The notes beneath the pieces were generated by a model. That model was not told where the DNA came from and did not search any database. It saw only the letters and a program-made list of their open reading frames with translations. Below are positions 1 through 9,176 of a stretch of 64,000 nucleotides of DNA, in pieces. The translations under genes and the position numbers were made by a program. Position 1 is the first letter of the stretch, and each line of letters starts with the position of its first letter. The stretch is from Aureliella helgolandensis (GTDB lineage: Bacteria > Planctomycetota > Planctomycetia > Pirellulales > Pirellulaceae), in assembly GCF_007752135.1 (NCBI RefSeq), contig NZ_CP036298.1, positions 3,286,001 to 3,350,000 on the forward strand, read 5' to 3'.

Positions 1-739
1 ACATCGAATTGCTCAGTAGCTTGGGAGTTGAAGGGAAGCTTAGGTGTTGAAGGAAGATTTGAATTGTTGGCTGAAATAGGACTGCGTTGCAGTGCAGCGA
101 TGTAGAAGCAGACAGCACTGTACGCAGTAGGGGCGTTCCATGAAGGGACCGCCCGTTTTCTGTTTGGAATCTTGCAAGACGGTCCGATTTCTCGACTCAA
201 TATCTTGCGCAGTTGAGAGATCGCTCCGGTACTTTCTAAGTGGACTGGTATTCGTTTCCCTCGACGAAGGAATCGAATCTTTCCAACCTCTTAGCTGCAC
301 GGCGTTTGCCGTTTGCCGCATGTGCGCAGCGGCGTACGGGTACGCGCCGCGTCTTGACGTACTGAATCGTCGAAATCTGCCCCTAGATCCTCACATCCCC
401 CACATCCAGAGAGGTGGTGAGACCATCCAATTCGTATACGTATTCTTAGGATACGCTTGGGCCCGCAGGCACCGGTTTCCCCGTGTCTGCGTACTAATCC
501 CCCGATTGATGGGCAAACTTATAGCGATTGCAGCGATCTTAGGCTGCAGGGAGCACGCGTGAGGCCAACCGAGCAGAGCTGTTCCGATAAATCGGCGAGC
601 AAAGCGCTGCTGCGGAACGACAGTGCGGAACGATGCGGAATGACAGTGCAGAACAATGTGGGAGCCTAGAGGCTCAACCAGCAAGGGGGCAGAAGGGCGC
701 GCGGAACGCGACTGCAAAGTCGACTGGCGGGGCTGTCGG
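1..739. other. Gene-free leading segment
   Basis: No convincing gene is seen here. The open frames on both strands lack family motifs, overlap one another and have no good ribosome binding site. The only structure noticed is an imperfect 23-bp tandem duplication at 611-656. The segment lies downstream of the minus-strand operon that ends at 740. Confidence 0.5.
611..656. repeat. Imperfect 23-bp tandem repeat, two copies
   Basis: Copy one is 611-633 and copy two is 634-656; they match at 20 of 23 positions. Each copy contains two TGCGGAA-like words. It lies about 85 bp beyond the stop codon of the minus-strand gene at 740. No function is assigned. Confidence 0.6.
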
Positions 740-2923
740 CTAGTTGCCCCTGGCGGAGTCAACTGCCCACAACAAATCGAGCAGGGCTGCTTCAGCATTC
801 CCGGAATGCTCTTGTAGCAACCGGTTGGCGAGTTGTCTCACTTGCTCATTCGCGGAGTAATCGAGGTTCAAACCGACGATGTGTTCAACGCGTTGTTCCC
901 AGCTAAGACGCTGCGAGGACAACAGCTTCTGAATATACTCCAACTCACGAGGAGTTGGACGATTGCTAGATATGGCAAAGTCAATCGGTGGCATGACGGA
1001 GGCTCCAGCACTGCTGCCCTGGGATTGCTCCGGTGCGTTCTTGTTATTCTTGGAGTTCTTCTTGTCGGTGGCTGGGGAGGGGCCAAACTGGGCCAATGCA
1101 CTTCGGTCTTGCTGCGCATGTCCTCCGCGCCACTGCAATGCGATTGTCAACGTCTCCTCTAGGTTGCGAGGCGCAGGGGAAGCAGCGGGAGCCGCTGCAA
1201 ACACGAGTTCAGCGAGCTTAAGTTTCTCCAGTTCTGCCTCGCTCGCATCCAACCATTCCAACTGACTCAGTTCGGTAGGCGAGCGCGCAAAAACTTGGCT
1301 TGCAGCGATCCACCCCAATAGCTCAGTGAGGTCGCGATTGTGAGCGCGATACTGACCGGCCAGCGTGCTCAGGAGAGCTTGCCGCGTCTCTAAGCCAACC
1401 ACTTCCACATCGCGAACCTGGGGAACGAGTGGCCTTCCGGTCAAGATTTCCCAAGCACTGTTGACTGTTGCTTGGTCCATGTAGGGGGACTTGGCCACCC
1501 ACTCTGCAAGCGCCTTGCGGGGCAGTTGATTCTGCGGTGTGCGCCACTGGGTGCCATCGGGCAAAGCTGCTTCGGCCGACCGCAGGTGTCCATCGAGGAG
1601 GTCATAGAAGACTTTGGGAGATTGGTCCGCAAACAGCGTTGATTGGTTATCGACAACATCACGATTGCGCCGTCTCGCACCCTCGGTTTCAATGCCGTTG
1701 AACATCGCCAGTAGCGACCAGTAGCTTTCTTGTTGTACCAGCTCCGAATTCGGCTCCTTCCCGAGTCGCGGGTCGTGGCAGCGAACACAGCCGAGGTTGG
1801 TATTCAAGAAATGCTTGCCAATCCGTTGGGTGAGGCGGTGATTGCCCCCACCGGCAAATGACTTTACGAAAGCATACGAGCTCGAGTCTTCTTCCAATTC
1901 TTGGCCGAAAAGATCCACAACGACCCCGTTCCAGGGTTGATGACCGGTGATGCGGCCAACCATTTGTTGTTCCAATGCAGCCACCGAGGGAGACTCGAAA
2001 TTCGCCGGACTACTTGAGAACCAGCGACGGATCCAACGCTCCGCCAAGAGTTCTGCCAGCGGTGGACGGGCAAGCGTTTGGGCTAACCACGTCTCAGGGG
2101 TGTTTGAATCCTTCTCGGTAGGCAAGGTGCTCGCCACCGAATTGATCAACGCTTCGTCAGCTCCCAATGCTGAGAAGAACTTGGTGAACAATTGCCGGTC
2201 GTGAAGACGCTCCCGCGGGGTAACTCCTAGTTCTTGCCACAATCCCTCGAATCGGGAATCGATATGAGCTACGATCTGGGATGTTGGTAGGGGTGTTACG
2301 CGCAGATCTTCCTTCGCGGCATTCTCACTGCTTTTCGCTACGAGCGGCGCTGGCTGTTGAAACGGAAGGTCGTCGATATCGATTGCTTCCCCGGGAGTTG
2401 TGGGGAGATCTGACGCAGCCTGGGCTTGGGAGTTGTCGGCCACTTGAGGAGTTGTGTCCGCCTGCTTCTTCGGCGACAAGGCGGCTCCGTCTACAGCGAC
2501 TTGCTGTGGTGCAGCGTTGGGAGGAAATCCATCAGGACCAAGAATTTTCCAGCCCATAAACGCGAGCAGGCCAGTGGCGGTGAGCGCAAGGCACGAACCA
2601 AAAATGCGATTTCTTTCGAGGCGTTTTCGTTTGAGGTCTTTGCGATGTTGCACCGTTGATTTACCCGACTGTGTGCGGGAGTTGGTGCTAGACTCCAGAA
2701 CTTCACCAACAGCGGCGGCCATGCCTGGGCGGACGGGGCGCGAGGCAACCAATTCGGGCAGGGGAGCGGCTGAGGAGTTGTTGCGCAGCGCCGCCTGCTC
2801 GGCCAACCACGCATTTCGAATACGCTCGGTGAGGTCGGGTGGATGTTGCTCGGTGAGCATCTCTTCGAGAAATGCGTCGAGGATCTTCTCGTTGAGGCCT
2901 GCTTGGCCAGTTTCTTCGTTCAT
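740..2923 (-). CDS. Membrane-anchored CxxCH protein with DUF1549/DUF1553-like region, probable regulator of the adjacent ECF sigma factor
   Basis: 727 residues. About 105 N-terminal residues are hydrophilic and contain a short helical region (residues 10-45) of the kind found in planctomycete regulators. One membrane segment follows at about 108-127, then a large, presumably periplasmic, part. That part resembles the DUF1549 and DUF1553 regions of planctomycete cytochrome-like proteins and has one haem-attachment motif, CVRCH, at residues 379-383. The gene starts 88 bp after the ECF sigma gene on the same strand and is the last gene of the operon. Position and topology (cytoplasmic head, one membrane segment, external sensor) suggest an anti-sigma factor, but no zinc-binding HxxxCxxC motif is present, so this role is inferred. 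The C-terminal about 150 residues are variable and low in motif content. Confidence 0.75.
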   Translation of the reverse strand: MNEETGQAGLNEKILDAFLEEMLTEQHPPDLTERIRNAWLAEQAALRNNSSAAPLPELVASRPVRPGMAAAVGEVLESSTNSRTQSGKSTVQHRKDLKRKRLERNRIFGSCLALTATGLLAFMGWKILGPDGFPPNAAPQQVAVDGAALSPKKQADTTPQVADNSQAQAASDLPTTPGEAIDIDDLPFQQPAPLVAKSSENAAKEDLRVTPLPTSQIVAHIDSRFEGLWQELGVTPRERLHDRQLFTKFFSALGADEALINSVASTLPTEKDSNTPETWLAQTLARPPLAELLAERWIRRWFSSSPANFESPSVAALEQQMVGRITGHQPWNGVVVDLFGQELEEDSSSYAFVKSFAGGGNHRLTQRIGKHFLNTNLGCVRCHDPRLGKEPNSELVQQESYWSLLAMFNGIETEGARRRNRDVVDNQSTLFADQSPKVFYDLLDGHLRSAEAALPDGTQWRTPQNQLPRKALAEWVAKSPYMDQATVNSAWEILTGRPLVPQVRDVEVVGLETRQALLSTLAGQYRAHNRDLTELLGWIAASQVFARSPTELSQLEWLDASEAELEKLKLAELVFAAAPAASPAPRNLEETLTIALQWRGGHAQQDRSALAQFGPSPATDKKNSKNNKNAPEQSQGSSAGASVMPPIDFAISSNRPTPRELEYIQKLLSSQRLSWEQRVEHIVGLNLDYSANEQVRQLANRLLQEHSGNAEAALLDLLWAVDSARGN

Positions 2924-3011
2924 TGCTTTATTTCGTCGATATTGAAAATCTACCTGGACGAGCAGGATATTCTCAGTTTTGCAAGTTAGGGTCCCAGCTC
3001 AGGGGACGGAA

Positions 3012-3527
3012 CTACTGCAGCTTCACTTCAACGCATTCTTTCAATTGCATTTTGGCTCGTTGCATCAAATTCTTGGCGCCGTGCTCACTAATGTTCAACG
3101 CTTCCGCGATCGCCTGTCGTGTCTCGTCACTACTGAACCGCATTTTGAGCGCCTGCTGTGCGCGATGGGTGAGGCGTGAAAAACACTCCAGTAGTGCGTC
3201 CAAGGCATGCTCTCCACTATCGAAGCCTGCCCACCGCATCCATGCGTTCTCCATCTGCTCAACCTGATCGGTGACGGTCATGCGTCCATCGCGACGCCTG
3301 CGCGTGATGAAAAGGTTGTGCGCTACACGACGGAGGTAACTCGCCGTAGCGGCGTCGCTGAATTGCTTGAGTGGTCGCCGCATAATTTCCAAAAACGTAT
3401 CCTGCGTTAGATCATCTGCCAGGGCAGCTTCTGCTCCCAAGGCGCGCAGGTACCTCCACACCGTCGTTTGATGGCGTTGGACCAATTCTGTCAACTCTAA
3501 CTCAGTGTCGCTCTCGTTAACTTGCAT
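3012..3527 (-). CDS. ECF-type RNA polymerase sigma factor
   Basis: 171 residues, a normal length for an ECF sigma factor. Region 2 is recognisable at about residues 14-75, with DDLTQDTFLEIMRR and a basic RRVAHNLFITRRRR segment. Region 4 lies at about 110-165, with a helix-turn-helix ending in SEHGAKNLMQRAK. The gene starts only 6 bp after the stop of the DUF1501 gene, so translation is probably coupled, and the next gene downstream encodes the membrane CxxCH protein that is its likely partner. The arrangement predicts that the sigma factor controls its own operon of surface haem-type proteins; no promoter motif was proven. Confidence 0.9.
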   Translation of the reverse strand: MQVNESDTELELTELVQRHQTTVWRYLRALGAEAALADDLTQDTFLEIMRRPLKQFSDAATASYLRRVAHNLFITRRRRDGRMTVTDQVEQMENAWMRWAGFDSGEHALDALLECFSRLTHRAQQALKMRFSSDETRQAIAEALNISEHGAKNLMQRAKMQLKECVEVKLQ

Positions 3528-3533
3528 AGCCTT

Positions 3534-4814
3534 CTAGGATACCAGTTCTCGTATGATCTTGCCGCCGTTCGCGATTTTCATGGGCCGGCCACTCTTGCTT
3601 TGGTAAGTCGTTTCCATCGAGATGCCTAGCGACTTGCAGACCGTGGCCATCAAATCTTCTGCGGAATAGGGTTCGCTGACTACCCGTCGTCCCTCGGCAT
3701 CGGTTTCACCGATAGCAAGTCCGCCAGGCATGCCTGCTCCCCCCACCACGACGCTCCAAGAGCGTGCCCAGTGATCGCGACCAGCGTCTCCGTTAATGGT
3801 GGGGGTTCTACCAAACTCCCCCATCCAAATGATTGCGGTATCCTGCAGCAATTCACGTTGGCTGAGGTCCTCGACCAGTGCACTCATGGCTTGGTCCATG
3901 ACAGGCAGACGCTGGTCCTTGAGTGTGGCGTGGATACCTTGGTGATTGTCCCAGCCTCCGAGATCTACCTCGATAAACGGAACGCCGACCTCGACCAAGC
4001 GGCGAGCCATCAAGCAGCCGCGGCCGAACGCGGTATCCCCATATCGCTCTTTCACTGCCTCCGGCTCTTGGGCTACCTCGAAAGCGGCCATCTGTTCACT
4101 GGTCATCAGTTCGACAGTCTTGTGCAGGATCTTCCTGTGATCTTCGGCCGCCGCACCGCGACGCTGTGCAACGAAATTGCTCTCGAGGAACTCAAGTGCT
4201 CTGATGCGTTGCATCATGCGTTGATCTTGCAGTCCCATTTCCAGATTGCGGATGCGCCCGTCGCTACTGACCGAGAATGGGGCCCAGCCCATCCCCAGGA
4301 ACCCTGGACCTTCGCTAGCCCCTCCGACTGAAATGAACGGTGGGATCTGCAGCGAGTTTCGCTGCTGGGCCATCAATTCGTGCGCGACAACCGCTCCGTA
4401 ACTCGGGTGTTCGATGTTGGGATTAGGGACGAAGCCGGTGTGCATGTAATAGCGGCCCCGATCGTGGTCAGCTTCGCGTGTATTCATCGAACGCACGACC
4501 GACAAGTGCTTCATCTGCTGGGCAATCAGCGGCAGATGCTCGCAGATTTGCACGTCGCCTGTTGTGCTGATGGGACGAAAGGGACCGCCGGTGGCAGCGT
4601 CAGGCTTCATGTCCCATAGATCAATCGTAGAAGGTCCACCTCCCATCCACAGCAGGATGGCCGACTTGCGCGATTTACGCAATTCCTCTGCATGCAGTCG
4701 CAAAGAGTTGCCCATTGCCAGCGAGGCCCCGAGCAGGGTTGAAGCGCCCATCGCATGCTGCATGAAATGTCGGCGATTCATGCCGAGCGGAGTTTGGCTA
4801 TTGGACCACAGCAT
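3534..4814 (-). CDS. DUF1501 family exported protein
   Basis: 426 residues from the chosen ATG at 4814, which has a good Shine-Dalgarno (GGAGAG about 9 bp upstream); the frame stays open to an ATG at 4874. The N-terminus carries a twin-arginine-like signal (NRRHFMQHAMGAS) and a hydrophobic stretch. Family hallmarks are ILLWMGGGPSTIDLWD near the start, a GRGCLMARRLVEVGVPFIEVDLGGWDNH core, and WMGEFGRTP with GRDHW near the end. DUF1501 proteins are sulfatase-like (alkaline phosphatase superfamily) in fold, and in planctomycetes they are nearly always encoded beside a DUF1549/DUF1553 protein, as here. The substrate is unknown. Confidence 0.9.
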   Translation of the reverse strand: MLWSNSQTPLGMNRRHFMQHAMGASTLLGASLAMGNSLRLHAEELRKSRKSAILLWMGGGPSTIDLWDMKPDAATGGPFRPISTTGDVQICEHLPLIAQQMKHLSVVRSMNTREADHDRGRYYMHTGFVPNPNIEHPSYGAVVAHELMAQQRNSLQIPPFISVGGASEGPGFLGMGWAPFSVSSDGRIRNLEMGLQDQRMMQRIRALEFLESNFVAQRRGAAAEDHRKILHKTVELMTSEQMAAFEVAQEPEAVKERYGDTAFGRGCLMARRLVEVGVPFIEVDLGGWDNHQGIHATLKDQRLPVMDQAMSALVEDLSQRELLQDTAIIWMGEFGRTPTINGDAGRDHWARSWSVVVGGAGMPGGLAIGETDAEGRRVVSEPYSAEDLMATVCKSLGISMETTYQSKSGRPMKIANGGKIIRELVS

Positions 4815-4909
4815 CGTATTGACTCTCCATGTATGAATTAGCCTCAAAGCGATAGCTTGTTCAAAGCTGAGCATGGGAGGCGAACCGCCCGCTCTCAGTC
4901 TGTGCCGCG

Positions 4910-6595
4910 CTACTGGACTAAAATAAACTCATTGCTATTCAAAATTGCCCACCATAAGTCCTGCAACGCTTCTTCGACGCGTCCCTTGCGAGCTTGCAGC
5001 AGTTGCGCCGCAACCTTCAACTCTCCAGCGGTGGCCGGTCTCGCCAGCCCAGCGATGAACAAGGAGCTCACCTTGTCCGGCATACGACTGGGCGACTGAG
5101 CCAATTTGCCGAGCCATGATCCCGATTCAATGGAGGTCGCTCTTTTGACTAAATCGCCGTTGAACATCATCAAGGCTTGAGGGATGGAGCCGTTAAAGGT
5201 GGTCGCCTCATCTCCTTCGTCCGTACCGAACGCTACCACAAACTGATTTAGCCAGCGATCTCGTTCCACTTGCTGCTGCTCGAGCGACCCTCGCGCCTCG
5301 CCTCCTACTTGGATTAGCGATTGGTAAAGCTGTTCTGCACTCATCTGTCGCAAATAAAAGTGACTAAATTGTGGAGGCTCCCCCATTGCAGGGTCATCCG
5401 CTTCGTTGCCACTCGTGATTTTGGTGGAGAGTTGGTAGGGCCGGCTGAGCACAATCCATTTCATCAAGGCACGCATATCGTAGCTCGACTTGCGAAACTC
5501 TTGCCCCAAGGTCTCGAGCAATTCAGGGTGGGAGGCCACCGTATGGGGCCCTAAATCGTCGAGAGGTTTGGAAAAGCCGTATCCCAAAAAGTGAGACCAC
5601 ATGCGATTGACGATCATCTTGTCGAGATATTGGCTACTGACAATCATCTTGCCCAACTCGGTGCGGCGATTGACTTCGGATACGTAGCCACTCTTCTCGA
5701 TTTCGGTACCGTCAATGAATACTGGAAAGGCAACGCGTGTTAGCCCGTTTCGCTCTTCAAAATAAATCTCAGCCTGCGCGGGAACGCCGCTTTCACCGGC
5801 AAAGTCTTGATCGACCAATTCGACAAAATCCACGTCGCGCGTGCCCGGGCTGAAGCGGCGTAACGCCCGAGTCTGCCGAAAGAAGGCATTGAACTCCCAG
5901 AATTTTTGCTGTTTCCATTGGTTGAAGGGATGGTTGTGGCATTGAGTGCACTGCACTTGCTGACCTAGAAAAACACGCGATGTCGACGAGGTTGCGAGCG
6001 TGGCGTCTTCATTGTTGACCTTGTCTGCCAGGAAATTCACCGCGCCATTGAAACCCTCTGTCCCCGGCTTGGTAGTGCCGGTAGCTGTAACCAGTTCATA
6101 CACCATGCGGTTGTAGGGGCGGTTGGTCGCAAAGCAGTCACGCAGGTACTTGGCCATCCCTTCTCGGCTGGTGAAAGAGTTCCGCGCCGTGCCGCCACTG
6201 CGGCCTATCAGAATATTGCTCCAGACCGACGACCAGTGATTGGCAAACTCCTCCGTGTAACGGCTATCTTCAAGCAACAGGTTGACCAGCTTCTCGCGTT
6301 TGTCTCCATCGCGGTCACGCATGAACTGCAACAGTTCCTCGTAGGATGGGATGCGTCCAACGAGATCGAGGTAGACTCGCCGACACCACTTACCATCCTC
6401 TTCCTGTTCAGCTGGCGTGAGCTCGTATGCGCGCCATTGCTGCTCGATGGCCTGATTGATCAATTGGACCTGTGGCAGAGTCACTTCGGTGGGCTTGCTG
6501 GCCAGAGCCGGGGCCATTGGGAAGAACCCCAGGAGTCCAATTGCTGCGGTGATCGAAGCAGCACAATATGTCAGCCATTGAACTCGCCTAAGCAT
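4910..6595 (-). CDS. DUF1549/DUF1553 domain protein, planctomycete cytochrome-like
   Basis: 561 residues from the ATG at 6595, preferred because AGGAAAA lies about 9 bp upstream; the frame continues to a TTG at 6625. A signal peptide covers about the first 33 residues, ending near APALA. The DUF1549 domain includes WCRRVYLDLVGRIPSYEEL and the CTQCHNHPFNQW motif, which has the CxxCH spacing of c-type haem attachment. DUF1553 follows, with NRMWSHFLGYGFSKPLDDLG and later MKWIVLSRPYQLS. First gene of a four-gene minus-strand operon with DUF1501, ECF sigma factor and membrane regulator. This version is short compared with the 1076-residue relative at 29.1-32.4 kb because it lacks the N-terminal PSCyt1 and LamG regions. 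The function of the family is not established. Confidence 0.88.
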   Translation of the reverse strand: MLRRVQWLTYCAASITAAIGLLGFFPMAPALASKPTEVTLPQVQLINQAIEQQWRAYELTPAEQEEDGKWCRRVYLDLVGRIPSYEELLQFMRDRDGDKREKLVNLLLEDSRYTEEFANHWSSVWSNILIGRSGGTARNSFTSREGMAKYLRDCFATNRPYNRMVYELVTATGTTKPGTEGFNGAVNFLADKVNNEDATLATSSTSRVFLGQQVQCTQCHNHPFNQWKQQKFWEFNAFFRQTRALRRFSPGTRDVDFVELVDQDFAGESGVPAQAEIYFEERNGLTRVAFPVFIDGTEIEKSGYVSEVNRRTELGKMIVSSQYLDKMIVNRMWSHFLGYGFSKPLDDLGPHTVASHPELLETLGQEFRKSSYDMRALMKWIVLSRPYQLSTKITSGNEADDPAMGEPPQFSHFYLRQMSAEQLYQSLIQVGGEARGSLEQQQVERDRWLNQFVVAFGTDEGDEATTFNGSIPQALMMFNGDLVKRATSIESGSWLGKLAQSPSRMPDKVSSLFIAGLARPATAGELKVAAQLLQARKGRVEEALQDLWWAILNSNEFILVQ

Positions 6596-7102
6596 CGACG
6601 ATTTTCCTGTAAGTTTGCGTTGCAAGGATCACCAGTAGGGAAAACGTGCTGATCGGCTTCCCTTCCTAAGAGGAATCGTGGGATTGGGTGTGTCACGAAA
6701 CCCGTGAAGTGAGGGCATGCGAGCGAAACTCTCGCCTCCCGCCACAGGACTATTAGATAAGCGTTTAAAGGAGTTCAAGTGTACTCAATAAAGTTCGAGG
6801 GCGAGTAGCTCGAGTGGGGTGTATGTGGGTGGCGGCTCCCAGCAATGGAGCTATCCAGGAGGTGTTGTAGCGATTGAAGCGGACTTCACGGGCACCGAGG
6901 GAGACTTCGCCTAGGTTTTTGGGGCTGCTACAATCTCAAGCAGGCCTGCACTTTACCGCTGCAAAATTTTCCCCGCTCCTGTTTTCCGCCAGCACCGGTC
7001 TAGGGCAGGCACTTGCCGCATCCACTTTCTGGGGATATCCATTCCTTGGAGATGCCGTGCCCACGCTACTGCAACATCACCTATCACAAGCGATCTCAAG
7101 TT
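6596..7102. other. Divergent intergenic region
   Basis: About 507 bp between the minus-strand operon and the plus-strand hydrolase. It must hold promoters for both directions. No clear -35/-10 pair, repeat or RNA gene was recognised; an AGGAGGT word lies at about 6857-6863, but no coding frame of note follows it. Confidence 0.4.
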
Positions 7103-8029
7103 ATGACGCTCCACCCCCAAGCCGCGCAGTTCCTGAAAGAGATCGAGGAGAAGGCTCCGCCCGCTTGGAGCGATATGCCACTCGAAGAGGCGCGGCTTGG
7201 CTACAGCAACATGCTGCCCTATTTCGGCCAGCCCCAAGCGATGCATGAAGTGCAAACGGTGCAATGGACCGAGCACGCGCGAGCTAGGGTCTATCGGCCC
7301 AGCGACCGTCGGCCACTTCCGGTCATCGTCTATTTTCATGGCGGCGGCTGGGTGCTCGGAGACATCGACACCCATGATGCACTCTGCCGCCGGCTTGCCA
7401 ACGAGACGCAATCGTGCGTGGTCTCGGTGGACTATCGGCTGGCCCCCGAGGCGGCCTATCCACACCCGTTTGATGACTGCTTTGCGGCCACGATTCGAGC
7501 CGCCGAACGGGCTGAGGAATTCGGTTTTGATCCGCAACGCATCATCGTGGCTGGTGATAGCGCTGGCGGGAATTTGGCAGCTGCTGTTGCAATTCGAGCT
7601 CGCGATTCGGCGGGGCCAAAATTGCACGCACAAGTCTTGATCTATCCGGTTGTCTCTCCCGCTGCCGACACCAAGTCGTACGAAGAATTCGCCACTGGAT
7701 TTGGGCTAACACGGCAGGCGATGAAATGGTTTTGGGAGCAGTACCTGGGAGAGAGTGCCCATGCTGATTTGCAGACGACGAAGCCCTATGCCTCTCTGCT
7801 GGGCCACGAACTAGCGGGGCTTCCCCCAACCCTTATCCTGACGGCTGAGTACGATGTGTTGCGGGACGAGGGGGAGGCTTTCGCTGCTAGCTTGGCCAGC
7901 GCCAACGTTCGCGGGCGATCTAAGCGCTACCCGGGTATGCTCCATGCCTTCCTGCATTTGTCGAGCTTGTTTGATAGTGCCGAGACCGCCTTTGCCGATA
8001 TCACCGATTTCCTCCGCTCACTAGATTGA
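7103..8029 (+). CDS. Alpha/beta hydrolase, hormone-sensitive-lipase-like esterase
   Basis: 308 residues from the ATG at 7103; the frame extends upstream to an ATG at 7013, but the extra 30 residues look non-coding. The oxyanion-hole motif HGGGW is at residues 79-83 and the nucleophile motif GDSAGG has Ser153. Asp251 (in EYDVLRDEG) and His281 (in MLHAFLHL) complete the triad at the expected spacing. YRLAPEAAYPHPFDD is typical of family IV (HSL) carboxylesterases. No signal peptide is present, so the enzyme is probably cytosolic and acts on short acyl esters. It stands alone and converges on tsf. Confidence 0.92.
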   Translation: MTLHPQAAQFLKEIEEKAPPAWSDMPLEEARLGYSNMLPYFGQPQAMHEVQTVQWTEHARARVYRPSDRRPLPVIVYFHGGGWVLGDIDTHDALCRRLANETQSCVVSVDYRLAPEAAYPHPFDDCFAATIRAAERAEEFGFDPQRIIVAGDSAGGNLAAAVAIRARDSAGPKLHAQVLIYPVVSPAADTKSYEEFATGFGLTRQAMKWFWEQYLGESAHADLQTTKPYASLLGHELAGLPPTLILTAEYDVLRDEGEAFAASLASANVRGRSKRYPGMLHAFLHLSSLFDSAETAFADITDFLRSLD

Positions 8030-8111
8030 CCCCTGCCCCCATTCCAGGAGTCCTCCGAACAGTGTGCACTCTTGGCCCTCGGTACCGGGCACTATCGGCT
8101 GGGGCATGGCA

Positions 8112-8149
8112 ATAAAAAAGCCCACGGAAACTAGTCGTTTCCGTGGGCT
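8112..8149 (-). terminator. Rho-independent terminator of rpsB-tsf
   Basis: Perfect 12-bp inverted repeat, 8120-8131 pairing with 8137-8148, with a 5-nt loop. Read on the minus strand it is followed by a run of T residues (TTTTTTATT), as expected for a terminator directly after tsf. Confidence 0.92.
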
Positions 8150-8177
8150 TGCGTTCAAATTGCTTTTGCCGAGCTAT

Positions 8178-9014
8178 TTAGCTTTGGCCCAAAACGTAGG
8201 AGACGAACTTCTTGATCTCCATGCCGTTGCCCTTGGCGAACTGGCCCACGGACTGCTTGTCATCCTTAACAAACGGTTGCTCTAGAAGTACTCGCTCTGC
8301 GAAGAATTGACGCAATCGGCCTTCGACCATTTTGTCGACAATACCTTCGGGCTTGCCTTCTTGAAGCGCGGCAGCACGCAGGATCTCACGCTCTTTCTCG
8401 ATGGTGGCCTTGTCGAGTTCTTCAGTACTCAACGCTTCGGGACGCATGGCAGCAATGTGCATGGCAACGTCCTTGGCGGTCTCGTCCGAACCACCGGCAA
8501 CTTGGATCAATACGCCGGCCACGGTACCGCTGTTATGGCAGTAGCCGCCGCAGGAGCCGGATAGTTTGCTCATGCGTCCGACATCGAACTTTTCGCGAAT
8601 TCGATTGAACAGTTCCGCCTTTTGCTCACCCAGGGTCATCTCGGGCTTGCTTGGGGAAGGAAGGGCGAGCAACTCGTCTGCCGACGTGATCTCTTGGTCG
8701 GTGTCAGCCAAGCCCTTCGCCAAATCGTCTGCTAAACGAATGAACTCTTCGTTTTGGGTGACCGGCGCGCTCTCGCACTTCAATTCGACGATTGCACCAA
8801 CTGCTTTGTCCAACCCACAATAGAGGCCAAAGCGACCAAAGGCCGTTTCGCGATCGGAGCGCTTGTCGCCAAGCTTTTCGCCCCGCTTCCGCAAGATGTC
8901 GTAGGCCTTCTCTTCGTCTCCGCCCGCTTCAGTTAAGGCCGACTTGCATTCCATCAAGGGCAAGCCGGTACGCTCGCGGAAGGATTTAACTTTGGCTGCA
9001 GTAATATCTGCCAT
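8178..9014 (-). CDS. tsf: Translation elongation factor Ts
   Basis: 278 residues from the ATG at 9014 (MADITAAKVKSFRERTGL), the standard EF-Ts N-terminus; an ATG five codons upstream is possible. The UBA-like N-terminal domain, with LMECKSALTEAGGDEEKAYDILRKRG, is clear, and the core and C-terminal helices follow. EF-Ts exchanges GDP for GTP on EF-Tu. The usual TDFVA(R/K)N motif, whose Asp-Phe pair contacts EF-Tu, is replaced by CESAPVTQNEEF, a notable divergence. It lies downstream of rpsB on the same strand, the usual rpsB-tsf order, with a strong terminator after it. Confidence 0.95.
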   Translation of the reverse strand: MADITAAKVKSFRERTGLPLMECKSALTEAGGDEEKAYDILRKRGEKLGDKRSDRETAFGRFGLYCGLDKAVGAIVELKCESAPVTQNEEFIRLADDLAKGLADTDQEITSADELLALPSPSKPEMTLGEQKAELFNRIREKFDVGRMSKLSGSCGGYCHNSGTVAGVLIQVAGGSDETAKDVAMHIAAMRPEALSTEELDKATIEKEREILRAAALQEGKPEGIVDKMVEGRLRQFFAERVLLEQPFVKDDKQSVGQFAKGNGMEIKKFVSYVLGQS

Positions 9015-9176
9015 TCGAAACGTCTCCAACTACTGGAATTAATAGATCACGCCGCGCCAAGCCACCAAGATCGCAATGGCGAAAGTGGGGCGCACTCGCG
9101 TTTGGGTGTTACGATACAAGACCACGTTCGAACGACGCGGGTTCGAAACGTGGGGAATAGTGATTGCCTATCGGGC

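Noticed and set aside
3771-4331. 186-residue frame opposite DUF1501
   Set aside because: Shadow of the DUF1501 gene; no motif and no ribosome binding site.
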